Positions 40,801-53,849 of a stretch of 64,000 nucleotides of DNA are shown here, one piece after another. Numbering within the stretch: the stretch's first letter is position 1; each line of letters begins with the position of its first letter. Both the position numbers and the translations under genes were made by a program. The notes under the pieces are model-generated. The model saw only the letters and a program-made list of their open reading frames with translations, was not told the origin of the DNA and made no database searches. The stretch is taken from contig CM054182.1 of assembly GCA_028829895.1 (NCBI GenBank), forward strand, positions 6,801,001 to 6,865,000, written 5' to 3'. This DNA is from Sinotaia quadrata. Its lineage: Eukaryota > Mollusca > Gastropoda > Architaenioglossa > Viviparidae.

Positions 40801-43796
40801 AAGAAATAGAGAATAAGAGAGCAGTTTCTCAAGAATTCCATAATTAGAAAAATAAGAAATACATCATTAAAAAAATTATCTTTCCTAAAACAATTATTAG
40901 AAAGATACCCACAAATTAATATCAATACTTTCCTAGAACAATTACTAGGTTTCACACATCAAGCATTACTATTCTACACTCAAGCATTTAGAATAAGAAA
41001 AGGATAAGAAAGAATAAACATAAGAATTTACACAAATCACTGAACAATACAGGTTTAACATATGAGACAATCTGGTCTACTGTTCACCTGGTGTTTGTGT
41101 GCATCCTTCCTGGCCAGTTATCTCAGCCACTGGTTATCAGCTTCAATTCGAACAGTTCTTGATATAATGTTAATGTCCATAAAGTTCACAGTTTGCTTAA
41201 CTTAACACATGCTCTTGAAATCACAGATCCAGTGAAATTCAGTCCTTGAATATAGACTAATATTCTCTGCTGAATATCCCAAATTCACAGTCAATTACAC
41301 AAGAATTTATATCTCCGACAAAGCCTTTCCAATAAACGGTATGCGATACCTTCAATGACCGCCGACGTTTGACTCAGCCAACATCACACTGAATCTTCAG
41401 TTACAGTGAATTTGCCTTGTTTAGTTCATCATGTGTTCTCTTGCCCCTAAGACTGTAGCCCAGTTGGACAAGCATGCTTGCATCTTCCAGACAGTTTTGC
41501 CTTTTCGTCCTTCAGACTGGTGTCCCTCGAAGGTGTGAAATACAAAATGAATTTCCTCACATCAGTCTCATGTTTTCACTAACTTAAACCTGTAATTCCA
41601 TTCTTGGTTCTCATCTTTAATTCTTTTCACATTTACTTTCCTCTCTTAGTCCCAAGAATGCATTTACAGAAATCATTTAAAATTACAATATTAGCAAAGA
41701 AAAAACATACGATTTAAAATAAGTAAATAAATTCAATCTGTATAAAAATCGTGATTTTTACCATCTCAGACAATCCTTAGCCTGCTCTGTCTATGCTTCA
41801 CTCTCCGTAGAGGAACGATACTGGAATCGAGAGTTCGAATGCGCGTCCCACTGACAGTGGGGGTATTAATGCAAAAGTTGGGTCGGGTCCTACACTCTAA
41901 TCTTCCCTTCTGGACATAATCCCTCCTTTGTCTAACTCATTGTACTTTAGTCTCGGTTGAGCGACTCTACTCAAAAGGCTGCTCTGCGAGCACAAATCTG
42001 GTGCCTTTAGAAGCTGCCTGACCCTGAGTTTCAATGGCGTCGTGTCCCTTTGCCGGTGCGCATTATTACGTAACATATGCGTCCCCTCTCGGTGAGTCTG
42101 CTCGAGCATCTGGTTGTGTGATTGCTGAGGTAGCTTGACTCGACTTTGAATCTCTAATCCTACTTTGAGATCAAAGTTTGGTTGTCTAAAAGGCTGAATA
42201 CGATTTTTCTACACCGCAAAATACTGATTGGCTTTGCACTGGCTTACAATTAAAGTTAAAACATCAAAGAATTCTGTGTGTGTTTCAACTTTAATTAAGG
42301 AAGATTTTCTCAGTGTGTCTGTTTATTTTCAACTCCACAGTTTGTCTCTCACGTGACTTCATACAATGCACTTGAGGAAACAAAATGGCAAATCTTCTGT
42401 TTTAGTTTTATTCTTGATAACATTTAACCATTTCTGTGTTAAAAGATTAATTCAAATTATGGTTTGCATAGATCATTAATAAATATTTAAATAAAAGATC
42501 AATAGTTCTACAACGTTCAGCATTCGCCTGTCTTTGTTAATAGTAAATTAATTGCCTGACTTAAGCTATTCGTGCTGTCAGTGCTTTCTTAATCAAATTT
42601 CCCCGGCCTACAAGAATTAAGAATCTATATCCCTCACAAAATCATAATTAATTAAATAATTAAAACGCTTTGTAAATATTACATCAGTCCCTTACATTAT
42701 TAAGGAGGGAGGTTTATAGTGTCACTGACTGAAACAAACTGAAAAAGTCAATCCTGAAGTATTCACAACGGTTTCAGATTCGTTCATCGTGTTTAAATCT
42801 TTCGTCATAAACGTCATATACAGTATAATTGGTACCAATCCATGGGCAAGGATGTATATGTCAAATATTATTAGTATTTAAGTGTCAAGTTAATTAAATA
42901 ATTACATTATCGGGGGTCCACCTCTACAATAACTCAAGATAATTAAATATTCATTTCTTTTAGGAGGCTTAATATTTTAATTTGAACATGATTAGGTAAA
43001 TACATTATTCTCGAACGCATACTTCAATTTCTAGATATTTTAAAGAGTTTGTGTAGCTGTTGTTTCTTTGCTTGTGTATTAAATTAAATTACATTTGTAG
43101 CTATATAATATTTCTTTTAATAGGTGCACATTTATAAAGTGCTTCTGCTCACGCACAGATATTCAGCGCGGCTACATTAATCTTCTTCATACAAAACTCA
43201 TTAATGAAATTGTGTTTTTATTTATTTCATTTTTGTACATATTCTTTTATTAAGTTTATAAGAAGAGGAAAGTACGATAAATTTAATAAAGGTTTAATTA
43301 ATCTTCTAACTGTATCTACTTGGAAATGATGACTGACGCTGACAGCCATGTGTGGCGTGTGAAAACAGTTCAGCCCTTAGCACCGAATTAATTTCTTTCT
43401 TTAATAAAACATACATTCTGTTTTATGTCACTAGGAGTCTACTTCACAAGTTTTTCGCCTCAAAAAAGACAAAAAGTAGAAGTGGCCATAAACAACTGGG
43501 AAAACAATTTCAAAGAGGCACTGAATAATAACAAATTGGACAGCGTCGTCGTGGTTGTCATACCAGTGTGCTTATTAGAGCGTGTGGGAAAGAAACGTGA
43601 TATTTATCTTTACAAGGGTAACCTAGATTTAAATAATCATTACCATAAAATTTTAACATGGGAGGAAGCAGCGAATACACATCTAGATGAGGTAGATGGG
43701 ATCGATGAATTTGAAGAATCGGACAGCGATGATTATGAGGACAGAGATGAATACGAGGATTATGAAAGCTTGATCCCAATCATGTTTCCGTACTAA
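37682..43796 (+). CDS. HYD1-type ADP-ribosyltransferase-like protein, gene 5 (three coding exons)
   Basis: Exons 37682-37734, 39989-40128 and 43435-43796 (phases 2 and 1) give 184 residues, the same length and phases as gene 6. The start follows an acceptor, GTCGTCAG, by six bases. Residues 1-31 are basic (Lys/Arg scattered) but lack a strong nuclear signal. The core has His34-Tyr35-Thr36, Phe-Gly-Glu-Gly, Val66-Tyr67-Phe68-Thr69, Asn84-Asn85-Trp86, Lys-Leu-Asp-Ser and Arg-Asp-Ile-Tyr-Leu-Tyr-Lys-Gly-Asn. The last about 30 residues are acidic with a hydrophobic Phe-Pro-Tyr end. Its first coding intron has swallowed LINE remnants and its second a 2.1-kb insert, tripling the gene span relative to gene 6. 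An AATAAA lies at 43940-43945. The catalytic role is inferred from the family; the target is unknown. Confidence 0.8.
37838..39300 (-). pseudogene. 5'-truncated non-LTR retrotransposon with restriction-like endonuclease
   Basis: On the minus strand an RT thumb region (39054-38800) is followed, after a frameshift near 38805, by a frame to 38136. That frame carries Cys-x2-Cys-x8-His-x4-Cys and, downstream, Arg-Pro-Asp-x14-Asp, the zinc knuckle and PD-(D/E) endonuclease hallmarks of R2/R4/NeSL-type LINEs. A TGA interrupts the C-terminus, after which homology-like coding continues to about 37890. The (TAA)n run on this strand (37838-37878) is the 3' tail. It lies antisense in the first coding intron of gene 5. 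It is dead, and its 5' end is missing. Confidence 0.75.
39310..39770 (-). pseudogene. second, more decayed copy of the same LINE 3' region
   Basis: On the minus strand Tyr-Lys-Arg-His-Asn-Glu-Val followed by Tyr-Gly-Val-Lys-Thr and a broken endonuclease block repeats, in the same orientation, what is seen at 38200-38480. Several frameshifts and deletions are present, with ATC/ATT and TAG triplet runs at the two ends. It is an older insertion or part of a nested pair. Confidence 0.6.
40290..42385. mobile_element. about 2.1-kb insert in the last intron of gene 5, class unknown
   Basis: The homologous introns of genes 5 and 6 align from the donor to about 40280 / 54560 (GTAATCTACTTT and the AATGAACAC block). 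They align again from about 42388 / 54598 (GGCAAATCTTCTGTTTTAG-like block) to the acceptor. The sequence between exists only in gene 5. It has no ORF of note, no obvious inverted ends and no poly-A tail, and contains a GC-richer part at 41750-42130. The edges are approximate. Confidence 0.5.
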
Positions 43797-44207
43797 ATGA
43801 CAGACAGCTTGTGGCAGTTCGTACATAGAATGCCTCTTACTCAATTCCTTATAAATCTCTTGAGAGTGAGTCAAATCCTAAAGAAAAAAACGCGTCTTAT
43901 GAAATTTATTTTATTTTTTAACTGAAACTTTGTATTGTAAATAAAAAAGAAACTACATGTGTGTTATATCCCAAAATGGCTATTATTTACAGTAGACATA
44001 CATTTTATTAAAATTAGTTGTAGTGAAACATATTTTAATAGTAAAATATTTTTTAATAAATTTATTTCATTTCAAGTTCTTGTTCTCTGAGTTTACAAAT
44101 TGTTTGAACGATGATTAATAGACGAGTCAATTAAGTTTATAGTTTCGAATGAATTGCTAGTACATATGTCGCCCTCTGTTTGGTTCCTCTGTGTTCGTAC
44201 GTGTATG

Positions 44208-44210
<3 letters not shown>

Positions 44211-44271
<61 letters not shown>

Positions 44272-44335
44272 TTGTATATGTGTGTGTGTCATAGTAAATC
44301 AGGGTGTATAAACGATTGTGTAACTCACCGAGAAA

Positions 44336-44427
<92 letters not shown>

Positions 44428-44440
44428 AACACAGACAGAC

Positions 44441-44515
<75 letters not shown>

Positions 44516-44516
44516 A
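44211..44516. repeat. (GT)n and (GAAA)n microsatellites
   Basis: GT run 44211-44268 and GAAA run 44330-44516 with one ACAGACAG interruption, in the 3' flank of gene 5. All ORFs here are repeat artefacts. Confidence 0.97.
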
Positions 44517-45734
44517 GCATTAATCAACTACATTCTAAGGATTTCTTAGTCACCAACTGATATCCGTTTGTCACTACGTATCTTGGTTTGACTTTATAAT
44601 ATTATTACATTTACGACTTATGAGTATAGCACATCTACAAAGTGCCGATATAAGGTACTGGTTATAAAAATATATTTATATCAGCAACTGTTAAACTGAT
44701 AATGTACACCAGTCAATTGAGTCACAGCCCCAGCTCAACCAATAGAAATATAAAATAAATAGATATATAGACAAATAAACAACAGATGATATCATTATTC
44801 TGTCAATACAATGCACAACAAACAAAATAAAGAAGTTACTTTACCCAACAGATAAAAAGAAGAAAGCAATTTACAAAAATGTAATTTAAAAGCTAAAAGG
44901 TTAACAATATTTTTAACAGTGTGTTCCTAGTACAATTTTTGAATGGTCACATTTATCCACTATAGTTCGATCTTAATGTGTTTCTATATTTGATTCAATT
45001 TTCAGTTTGCCATTATCCTCATCCTTTCCTTTGCACTTGGCGATCACAATACCCTTCATTTGGACACATTTTTCATTAACACACAAAGCTAATCAAATGG
45101 AAGAACACAATATCAAAGAAAGAAGAAAAAGAAGATTCTTTATATAGCCAAAGTTTTAACTTTGGTTCCATTAAGAAATTAACTGTTTAACCTTACCCGT
45201 AGGGACTCTATACAGAACAGCTCTCCTGAAGAATATGTTTGCAAAAGCGTAAGGTTTTGAGGACTACATACTGGTTTTCTCAACCTGGAGACTCCACCCA
45301 CCTCTACCTTGACAAACTTTATTAACCAATCGGGTTAAAGAATACATATAGAACTAATTAATATTTGACTTTCTCACATTTTCTACACCCATATTCTGTC
45401 AACACACGTCACATGGCCATAACAAATTCACAGTTACATAAAGTCTAAAAGTTAGATAACAACTTAACGGGGTCTTTGTCAAAAAAGTTGAATACCTGAA
45501 TCTAAATCCCTCTTAGGTGTACTTCAAAGTACGCACCGATTGTCCATTAGACTATTGGTTCCAAACAACAATAGCATTCTCACTGCTGCTTGACCTGCAC
45601 ACGCTTAATCAAAACAATATATTCTTTCACAAGCTCTACAGTAAACATTACCATAACATTCTGAATTATAAAAGTTAAAAATGGAAAAGAATCAGTATGA
45701 CGCCTACGCTACACTAGTTATTGGTTATGATTAA
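44517..45734. other. intergenic, no gene recognised
   Basis: AT-rich sequence after the GAAA tract. It looks like old transposon-derived DNA but shows no defining motif. Confidence 0.4.
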
Positions 45735-47390
45735 TTATTGTTGTTAATTAATCACCCATAACTAATTACAAGTGATGAGAATCTTGATTTATGTTATTAA
45801 TAAATCTCCAGAAGACACCATTAGTCTCTCTCACTTGGCGGATATGTGGGCTCTGTAAATGTTTCTCTTTTCCACAACATTAAAGACAATCATTTACCGT
45901 CACACACTATTGCTGTAGGTAGAAAACGTTTTAAAAGGACAATATAAATATGTCTTTTAGTCTATATTTAGCAAGACCCCATTGAACCACTTTCTTCTCA
46001 TCCTATGGTAATCAATATGTGTAAGAAGGTCAATAAAAGTAATGATAAATTTATTACATCAGCAATCAAATATACAACATATGAATAAAATCAAAAGAGT
46101 GTTGACATTTACATCACTTCACATCAATGTTAAATTAATGCTGGACAATCATTCCGTTTATCCTAGCATAGATAATTGAAATCAATTAACATAATATATA
46201 ATCGAGTTCAAACATATCATCACGGAAATGAGAGTAGAATTTCACATAAATAATAAACGTTAATGCACATACCTATTCAAAGATGGTGGCTGTCACCAGC
46301 AAGTGTTTCACAATCACGCAGTTTGAAACAGGTCACAACCATTCATATTTAGGAGAGGCACCACTTGTCTCTTTTAGATGCACGTTACTCAACTATCCCA
46401 GACTCTTTGACCCACTCTCCAAGCACACCATAGAGAATTGTCCTGAATTTCACATGTGCTATCACACACATCAGGAAGAATGTTCTTGAATTTCTGTGTG
46501 CGTTACTCAACACAACCCAAAGAACATTCAAAATCTTCGTGAATTTTCGAGACCAATCTCACTCAAGCGACAAACTTCCGCCATATTAGCTCTCGAACAA
46601 AATTCACAGGAATGGACTTACAGCAACACATTTTACTGATAAGTTGACGACAATGCCGAATTCACACACGAATGTTGTCTAGTAGAGCACAGTAGTCACC
46701 ATAGCATGATGTGACTAAAGTAAAACAAAAAGGCATGCCTTTCTGCAAAAGTCAAATTAAGGCAGCAATAAATTTCAGGCATATTTCATCTCTAAACTTC
46801 TTTCTCTCTTACATTCTCAACTTAGAAACCCTGCAACAAATTCGTTAGCCCAATACACACACATGACATTAGAAAAATAGTATTGATGAAAATTTACAAG
46901 TATAATGTACAATGAGGTCAAATTAATGAACAAAACGTTAATGGTTCGTTTACATAAGCATTCTCTACTTCAAATCATAGATCAATAGCAAACGTTCTAA
47001 ATATTCTAAGACCTTTCTGTCTTTATCAGTCAGTTAACTTATTATAAGCTAATGATTATCTTTACGACTCAAGTTATGTTCCAAATCAAAGTGATTAGAA
47101 TAGAGTATTTCTTCAGCAAAGAAACTTCTGGTCCATCTCCATCCCCTTAGGATGAATTTGATATGAACTAGTGTGACACTATTAGTAGGAAAAACTACTA
47201 ATCCAGTTGGAATTGGTTTAGATTGTATCAGCAATTTATGGCCTATCCTCCACCTGAGTTATTTACTTCCAGCCTTGAAACTTAAAAATATCAGCATAAG
47301 CAGTGCCCAAGATTGGGTCAGTTTCACGATTTAACGATTTTAACAATAAATTTAGAAATAGGGATAGGCAAATTTACTTATAATTATAAT
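45735..47390 (+). mobile_element. larger relative of the inverted-repeat element (copy E), right end missing
   Basis: 45735-46075 matches the left arm of the 36.1-kb element (GATGAGAATCTTGATTTATG, CTCTCTCACTTGGCGGATATG). 46770-47390 matches its interior in the same orientation, including CAGTCAGTTAAC. Between them lie about 690 bases not seen in the shorter element. No reverse-complement arm follows 47390. It is probably a longer ancestral form with a lost end. Confidence 0.55.
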
Positions 47391-49290
47391 TGAAACATTA
47401 TTTTATTTTAAAATGTGTTGACAAAATTCTTGTCATACAACACCGTCTCATTATTTAATCTACATTTTGTAAGCGACTTCCTGCCCATTGTCATGTGTCA
47501 CCTCATTAAAACCACATTGAGTGCAGAATTTGTAACTAAATTATTTATAATAATAACTGTTCGTAGAATAAAATTCTTGTATAATTTTTCTGAATGTGTT
47601 AATATGAGGTAATAATTTGCAAGAAAAGTCAAAGAGTTATGCAGCCCAATTTCGAATGTATACCATATGTGTTGTGTTCCTCATTCAGACGATCAAGAAA
47701 TTTTAGCTAAACAATGACCAGGAATACATTTGAACTTTTGCGTCATTGTGAAATTTTGCTGGGAGTGCTAATTCTCCACCACCCTGGGCTGTAAAATCTT
47801 AGGCTAATCCTCAAACACACCTTCTGGATGGCCACATGTGTTAAAAAGATGGAAGACAGATAATGTAGAAAAGAAGAGTGATAGTTCTAGAAGACGGCTC
47901 AAGCCCCCTGATGCCAGAAGAGTAAGTAAATACTAGTAACAGACTGCTACATTTTAAAGAAAACAAATACTCGTAAACTTAGGGATAAAATTAAAACTTA
48001 AAAAGTAATGATGGGAGAAAGGATTTATATACTAAATCATAGTGACGTAACGTGTCTTACGTGTTCATAGGTCAAATAGTGTTCACTTTGCACGCTTAAG
48101 ATAAGAGTTTGGCGATATTTTGTCTTGTTGACTTGCGAGCTGCGACCACTATGGCTGGCGATGAGTGGTGAGGCTATTCTCAGATCAGACAGGTGTGTGG
48201 TACAGGCTGTGGGCTTTTCCATCTAATTGGGTGCATCAAAGGGCTGCACCCGCCATTTACATGCGCCCTGGACGAGTGTGAAAACTAGTGCAGATTTAAT
48301 CTTTTCTATTCATCCTCTAGTCACTCATTATTTTCTGTCAAATCATTCAAAGCAAAACTGACCCTATGGGTGTCACAAATAAAGAGGAACTCTTGTACAC
48401 TTCCCAAGTATGAAGTCACTGGTTTGTGACAGGGATTTTAACCCTTCACTACTGATTATCAACATTCACGAACTTCTGGAGCAATTTGAAACAAGATTTC
48501 AGCAGTACAACACAAGTCAGCCTGTGTCCTTGTAACAAAAATGGCTACATCAATTGCGAGCTTCATTCAAGTAAGAAGAAAAGTGAAACTGAAGTTTGGG
48601 GACCATTAAAATTATACTGTTTATAAAATCGTGCGCAACATATCTAATTTATTTTAATCTGATTGACCGAAATTTGTTTCCTGCTTTGAAAAATTTAGCG
48701 TATATAAAAAATCGTCAAGATCCGTGATTGCTTACACATGGGAATGTCATTTTACTCTCCCAATTGTTAAAAAAAATAATGGCTGATAAAATGCAGTGTC
48801 AACAAGTACACTGAATTATTTAAAAGGAACACGGGAATTAATATTGTTTTTCTTCATTCGGTGTTGATGAGTCCTTATGATTAAAACGTGTGCTGAACTT
48901 TTTCATATTCGTTTGTTTATTGAAATCTGGATACAAGTAGTAATAAAACTTGTGATTTTTTCATATTTATATGCTTGCTTAATCAAATCCAGATACGCGT
49001 AGAAATACAAAAAGCTACTTTTAATTAACCGTAACTGGCTATCTATATTAAAGTAAGAATAATATATATATATATATATCGATCATTACTTTAACAACAT
49101 TATAGTTGTTTTAAATGAATAAGATGGGGAATCTTTAGGATATTTAATTTGTAAAACTACTTATTTTACCTGCCAGGTAGATTCTAAAAGAGTAAATAGC
49201 AATTGAAAGAGAAATTGCCAGATAATCTAATGACAACTTTATATATATATAATTAACTCTTTAATTTTATTAATTCATATATTATGTATT
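47391..49290. other. intergenic between genes 5 and 6
   Basis: Mostly AT-rich. Two short basic or Met-Ala stretches end in good donor words (RRxLKPPD-type stretch to about 47920, then gtaagt; and ATGGCTACA...CAA/gtaaga at about 48541-48571). They resemble stranded first exons of this family but have no downstream partner. Confidence 0.3.
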
Positions 49291-49295
49291 ACTAA

Positions 49296-49577
49296 ATGTG
49301 TTTTGCGCATTATTTAATGCCGAGTACAATACAAAGCTTAGAAAAATGTTGGCGCCCGCCACACTCTTCTAAAAATGTTCTTGACTACAAGAACATCGGG
49401 AACCACTGGTCTAGAGCAAGAAACTATGATGACAGTCACAGTACACTGAACTTCTTTCTTGAATACGGTGGTAAAGTGAGAGGTGTGTGGATATTTAAAT
49501 TGGACGAGGGTATGGTGTGGAGATATTATTCGGGGAGAGGAATTCCTAACTACTCTGTCTGTAGCCTATCTTTTTAG
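49296..49577 (+). CDS. unrecognised ORF just upstream of the gene 6 promoter
   Basis: The ORF runs 93 codons, with a Trp/Tyr/Gly-rich C-terminal half (Gly-Lys-Val-Arg-Gly-Val-Trp-Ile-Phe) and locally higher GC. It ends about 40 bases before the ISRE-like element of gene 6. I do not recognise the protein and there is no paralogous ORF upstream of gene 5. It could be a decayed exon or chance. Confidence 0.2.
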   Translation: MCFAHYLMPSTIQSLEKCWRPPHSSKNVLDYKNIGNHWSRARNYDDSHSTLNFFLEYGGKVRGVWIFKLDEGMVWRYYSGRGIPNYSVCSLSF

Positions 49578-49617
49578 AAAACACCCAGCAACTGATTTTT
49601 TTTTTATAGTTGATGCA

Positions 49618-49789
49618 GAAAACGAAAGTGAAAGATCAGGTGTCTCGATTTTCTGAAGAAGCACTTTCGCGCCAGAAGAACACTTAATCAGGAAAACTCC
49701 TGTTACTAAAAATACTTTGAGCGGGAACCTACTGTGAGCAGTTTTTGTCTGCCATCCTTGTATACACCTGCCTGTCAACCTAGGAAAAG
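49618..49789 (+). promoter_or_regulatory. gene 6 promoter: ISRE-like element, TATA-like box, non-coding exon 1
   Basis: GAAAACGAAAGTGAAAG at 49618-49634 holds two overlapping GAAANNGAAA cores, a strong match to an interferon-stimulated response element. TAAAAATA at 49707-49714 takes the place of the TATAAATA of gene 5. A short exon ends at 49789 with the donor gtaaga; the acceptor TCCTCAG ends at 53843, six bases before the ATG. The whole block is homologous to the gene 5 promoter. The UTR intron is about 4 kb. Binding by an IRF-type factor is inference. Confidence 0.6.
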
Positions 49790-50067
49790 GTAAGATTTTT
49801 AAAATGTAAGAACTGAAAAACTAATTAGTCGTGCGTTTCTCGAATATCACAACTAGATAGATAGATAGATAGATAGAGAAGAGATCTTTGTGTGAATGTG
49901 TGTGAGTGAGTAATTAAAAACCACAATGAGTAATCGCATTTGAGTAGTACTGACTTGGTAATATCGGTAGCATGAAAAGTCTCAAACAAACTTTTACAAA
50001 CAAAAAAATTCAAACACACTAACTTCTCTAACGATCATCACTATCATGTAACATAAATGAATCGACA

Positions 50068-50289
50068 GTGGGTTTTGTGTCAGCTAAAGTGCCTCCACCT
50101 TGGACACTCACTCGGGTCAGATTTAATCCATGGGTCAGTAGGTCAACTCGGATCGCGGACATTATGGGTGATGGTGAGGATGATTTGAAGGGTCAGTTTA
50201 AATTCCCTTCCCCTCGCCAACCTTTTGCCGTCGATAGTCCTAGAAACGTGAGAGATACATTACAGAATACAATCTTTGGATATTTATAA
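50068..50289 (+). CDS. unrecognised 73-codon ORF in the gene 6 UTR intron
   Basis: An ORF with locally raised GC, a Pro/Trp/Arg-rich first half and a Gly-Asp-Gly-Glu-Asp-Asp stretch. No homologue elsewhere in the window, no recognised motif. It is listed only because its composition differs from the AT-rich surroundings. Confidence 0.15.
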   Translation: MGFVSAKVPPPWTLTRVRFNPWVSRSTRIADIMGDGEDDLKGQFKFPSPRQPFAVDSPRNVRDTLQNTIFGYL

Positions 50290-53200
50290 CAACGAAAGTT
50301 TTGAATTATATAGCACTTACAAACATTTTTCACAAATGTCAACATTAAATAAGCTGGATCAATATTATAATTTGTTTCTATTGTTAGCGTTTAAGCTATG
50401 TATGACTTCCGGGTTAAATAATAACAGTTTGAGGAGCTAATCGATTCTTCCTGCTTGTAAAAAAAAAAAAAAAAAATGAGCACTAATAGTCTGGATTCTC
50501 TTAGCCTGATTACGTTCTTGTTATGGGAGGTAACCTATTAATGTCGCCGCCAATTTAATACTTATTCTATACTAAGCTCCCTTCTAGAACGCTGCGACGC
50601 CTGGCTCATCAAATCAAACAGATTAAGTAATTAGCAATTTAATGAACATCAAGCGTAAATAAAACATTTCATATATTCATAACAAATCAAAATTTTAAAA
50701 ATGGTTAAGATTCCAATCTTAGACAAACAAACTCTTGACTACAGACATCTCTTTTTCACTTATATCTATAAATCATTCCTACACTGATCGAAGATTTTTT
50801 TTTAAATGGTAAAGATGCACAAACAAATTTTCAGTACCAGCGGCTTATTACGTCTAATAAGAGTGTTCAGTCAAATGTTCCTTCAATGTGCCTAAGCATT
50901 AGTCCAGGGACACTAAACTTTAAGTAATGGCAACATTCAGTTAAACAGACAAATAAGAAAGAGTTAGAAAATGGAGCAGTAGTCAAAATAATTTTCCTTT
51001 TCAAATTTGGGTTATCATCTGCTGAATTGCGCACGCGCGGCACAGGCTGGCTCTTCTCGCTCTGAGCAGGGGAAGGAATGGGGAATAACCGTAGCAAAGG
51101 ACAGACGACCACTTATAGATCGATATGTAAAAACATAACCTACTTTTTGTCAACGGAACTAGACCGGTACATTCCCGAATTTCCTAACTACGACTTAACC
51201 AGTAAACTGTATATACCAGTAAACAGTCTCCTAACAGTCGAACACATACGTCAGTAAGATCAGAACAAAAATAATGTAACTGACTTTCTAAAATAAAAAC
51301 AACAGACGATCAAGAGTTTATTCCCCTTTGACAGAACTGGTATGAGTGCCTGAGAGGGTTAAATAAGCTGTTAACTGCACACCCACTGCACAAAAGACTA
51401 TAATAATCCATTTAAACGAAAACGTTATGCGGTTGACTGACTACCATCCTACTCTGAACTAAGGAAAGTAAGAGTTTTACCAGTTATTATAATTATAACT
51501 ATTAATTTTATTATTATTAACATTATATTATTAATAATAATAAACATTATAAAGTCACGATAAAATAAACTAATGACAGGTGAAACATGCAAAGGAAAAT
51601 TAATATAACGACAAAATGTCAACGGTACTAATGTGTCACAATAGTAACGATAATAATAGTAAACTAATAATTAGGGTTACAAATTAAATATTAGTAATAA
51701 AAGAGAAAGGGTGAAAGAGGACGATGTAGCATTCACACCTCACCCAAAGTTGAAATTTTTAAAAAATCCATTGGTACAGGTGGCCCCTTGTTCTCCCCCC
51801 CCCCCCCCCCAATCCCTACCTGTTCTGGCGCGAAATCGGCGTAGGCCAGAAGCGTCCCGCATTTACATTTAAATTTGATTTGAGGAGCCCCTTAGAGTGA
51901 CTTTTACTTTTTCTTCTGCCCACGTGGACACGTATGCTTCTAGCAACAGGCAGAAGGGACTGAACTGGCGTTCGATAATTAATTCACTCTAAGAAAACAG
52001 TATTAAACAATAATGTTTATTAACAGAGTTAGTTTGACGACCATCGACTTCACAATAAATTATATAATAGCTAGACACTGCATCAGCTGTGAAAAGAGCT
52101 AAAATATATCAGCTACTTCAGTTCAATAAGCTTTATTATAGCCAGTAACTGCAAATAGCTCTGAAAATAACTGTATAAGTGTTATTGCAACTCTAAACAT
52201 TTGTAATGCAACACATATGAGCCCACAATATGGACTACAGCCACGAGCAATCATCATTTTCAATTCATCCAACATTACCTCATACTTCTGAAACGCGTTT
52301 GACTTCAACTCCCGGAATTTACATTAGCCAGTACGATGCCTTTCAATCGGAAACAAGTTTCAATTTTACAATACACCAGCAGTGACCAGGAACGCTAACT
52401 CTGAGAATTCTGAAACAAGTATCGACTTCAATTTGCAGAATTTAGATCTGCGCAGCAAAACACTGAATATCATAAAATGAGAAAACAAACAAAACCAAAG
52501 AAACCTAAAATCACGTACACATTTCTGTATCATCAGAAAATAACAGCATTAAATATCTATATGAAACATTTTTAAAATTACACATTTCCACTTCATAATA
52601 TATTTTCACCAGCTGAAATAAGAAATGAATTTATAAAATCAGTCGAAATTTCATTCATCCCGTACCTGTTAGAGTTTGTCACGTGGCTATTTCCTCTACA
52701 GTCTACACAATTCTCTGCGGAACAGTTTATTCCCGCGTTGCATCTGGACTTATTCAAAGATTTCAGGGTGGACATGGGATATAATTCATGTAAAACGGAC
52801 TATTAACTTCCAGGCAGGGATGAATACATGTAAGGTCTAAGTTAGACACTTTTGCTAAGAAACAGCCCTCACACCTTCAATCACAATCCCACCCAGCCCC
52901 GACATTTTCAAACATTCCTCCCACCCACCCCACACTCCCTGATGAGACTTTCTTCTTCCTGTTATACATCAGCTACTCCCGCTCAAGCTGGCGTGGTAGT
53001 AGCTTGCAGGATCACTAATCTTTTCCGTTGTATGATACTCACACTGAGCGGCTTCAACTCTCCTCCCACGCAAACATCCTATGACTTTGACTCTGCTACT
53101 GAAATATAATGAACTTCACAAATAGAACAATATAATAACGAATGTAACACAAAGATTAGGGAAAATATGGACTTGATTATCAAAGCTAAAAAAAGATAGA

Positions 53201-53843
53201 TTAATTAAAGACAATGGTTAACAGCACATAGAAATGTCAAACCTACTGTGACCGTGACGTCGCAGACTTCTGTCATTGAAAGATTAATGGCCGCTATACG
53301 AATTTGTCTTAAAAGAAAATTTTAAATGTTTAATTTAATTTTATCATAATTTTTCAGGACATCTGAAGTCAAGTATATTCTATTAGAGCTTCAGTCACGA
53401 TTTTAAATGTAAAAGAGAATAAAATATCCTGAAACAGAGATAAATATCGATATTTTAACAATGGTGCTTAATTCAACGAATTGTAAAAGAGTAACTTCCA
53501 CACTTTCTAACAGAGGAATTAAATTTTATGGCTGAGTGATAAAGATACTTTTCAATTTTATTGCTCACATCTGTTTTCAACTTTACTAACGGTTAAACGA
53601 TTCTTTTATACTTATTAATATCTGGATTGTGGAGTTGTTTATTTGATTTGCTTTCTTTTTACTATTGACAGCAAAATGTAACCTTTATAAAGATTTGTTC
53701 TTTGAGTCTTTTTCATGAAACATGATTTAGATATTTGTATTATATATAACAACCAATAGACATCTCTTTTCCTTCTTGTTACGGATTTATTTTATTACAT
53801 TGTTTTAGAATTTTAATTTTATATTTCAATAATTTGTCCTCAG
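50290..53843. other. remainder of the gene 6 5' UTR intron
   Basis: Contains a poly-A run near 50460, a poly-C run near 51797 and an AT-rich self-complementary stretch near 51480-51560. From about 53390 to the acceptor it is homologous to 37210-37675 in gene 5. The middle part looks like decayed transposon DNA without a defining feature. Confidence 0.5.
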
Positions 53844-53849
53844 TTTGTG

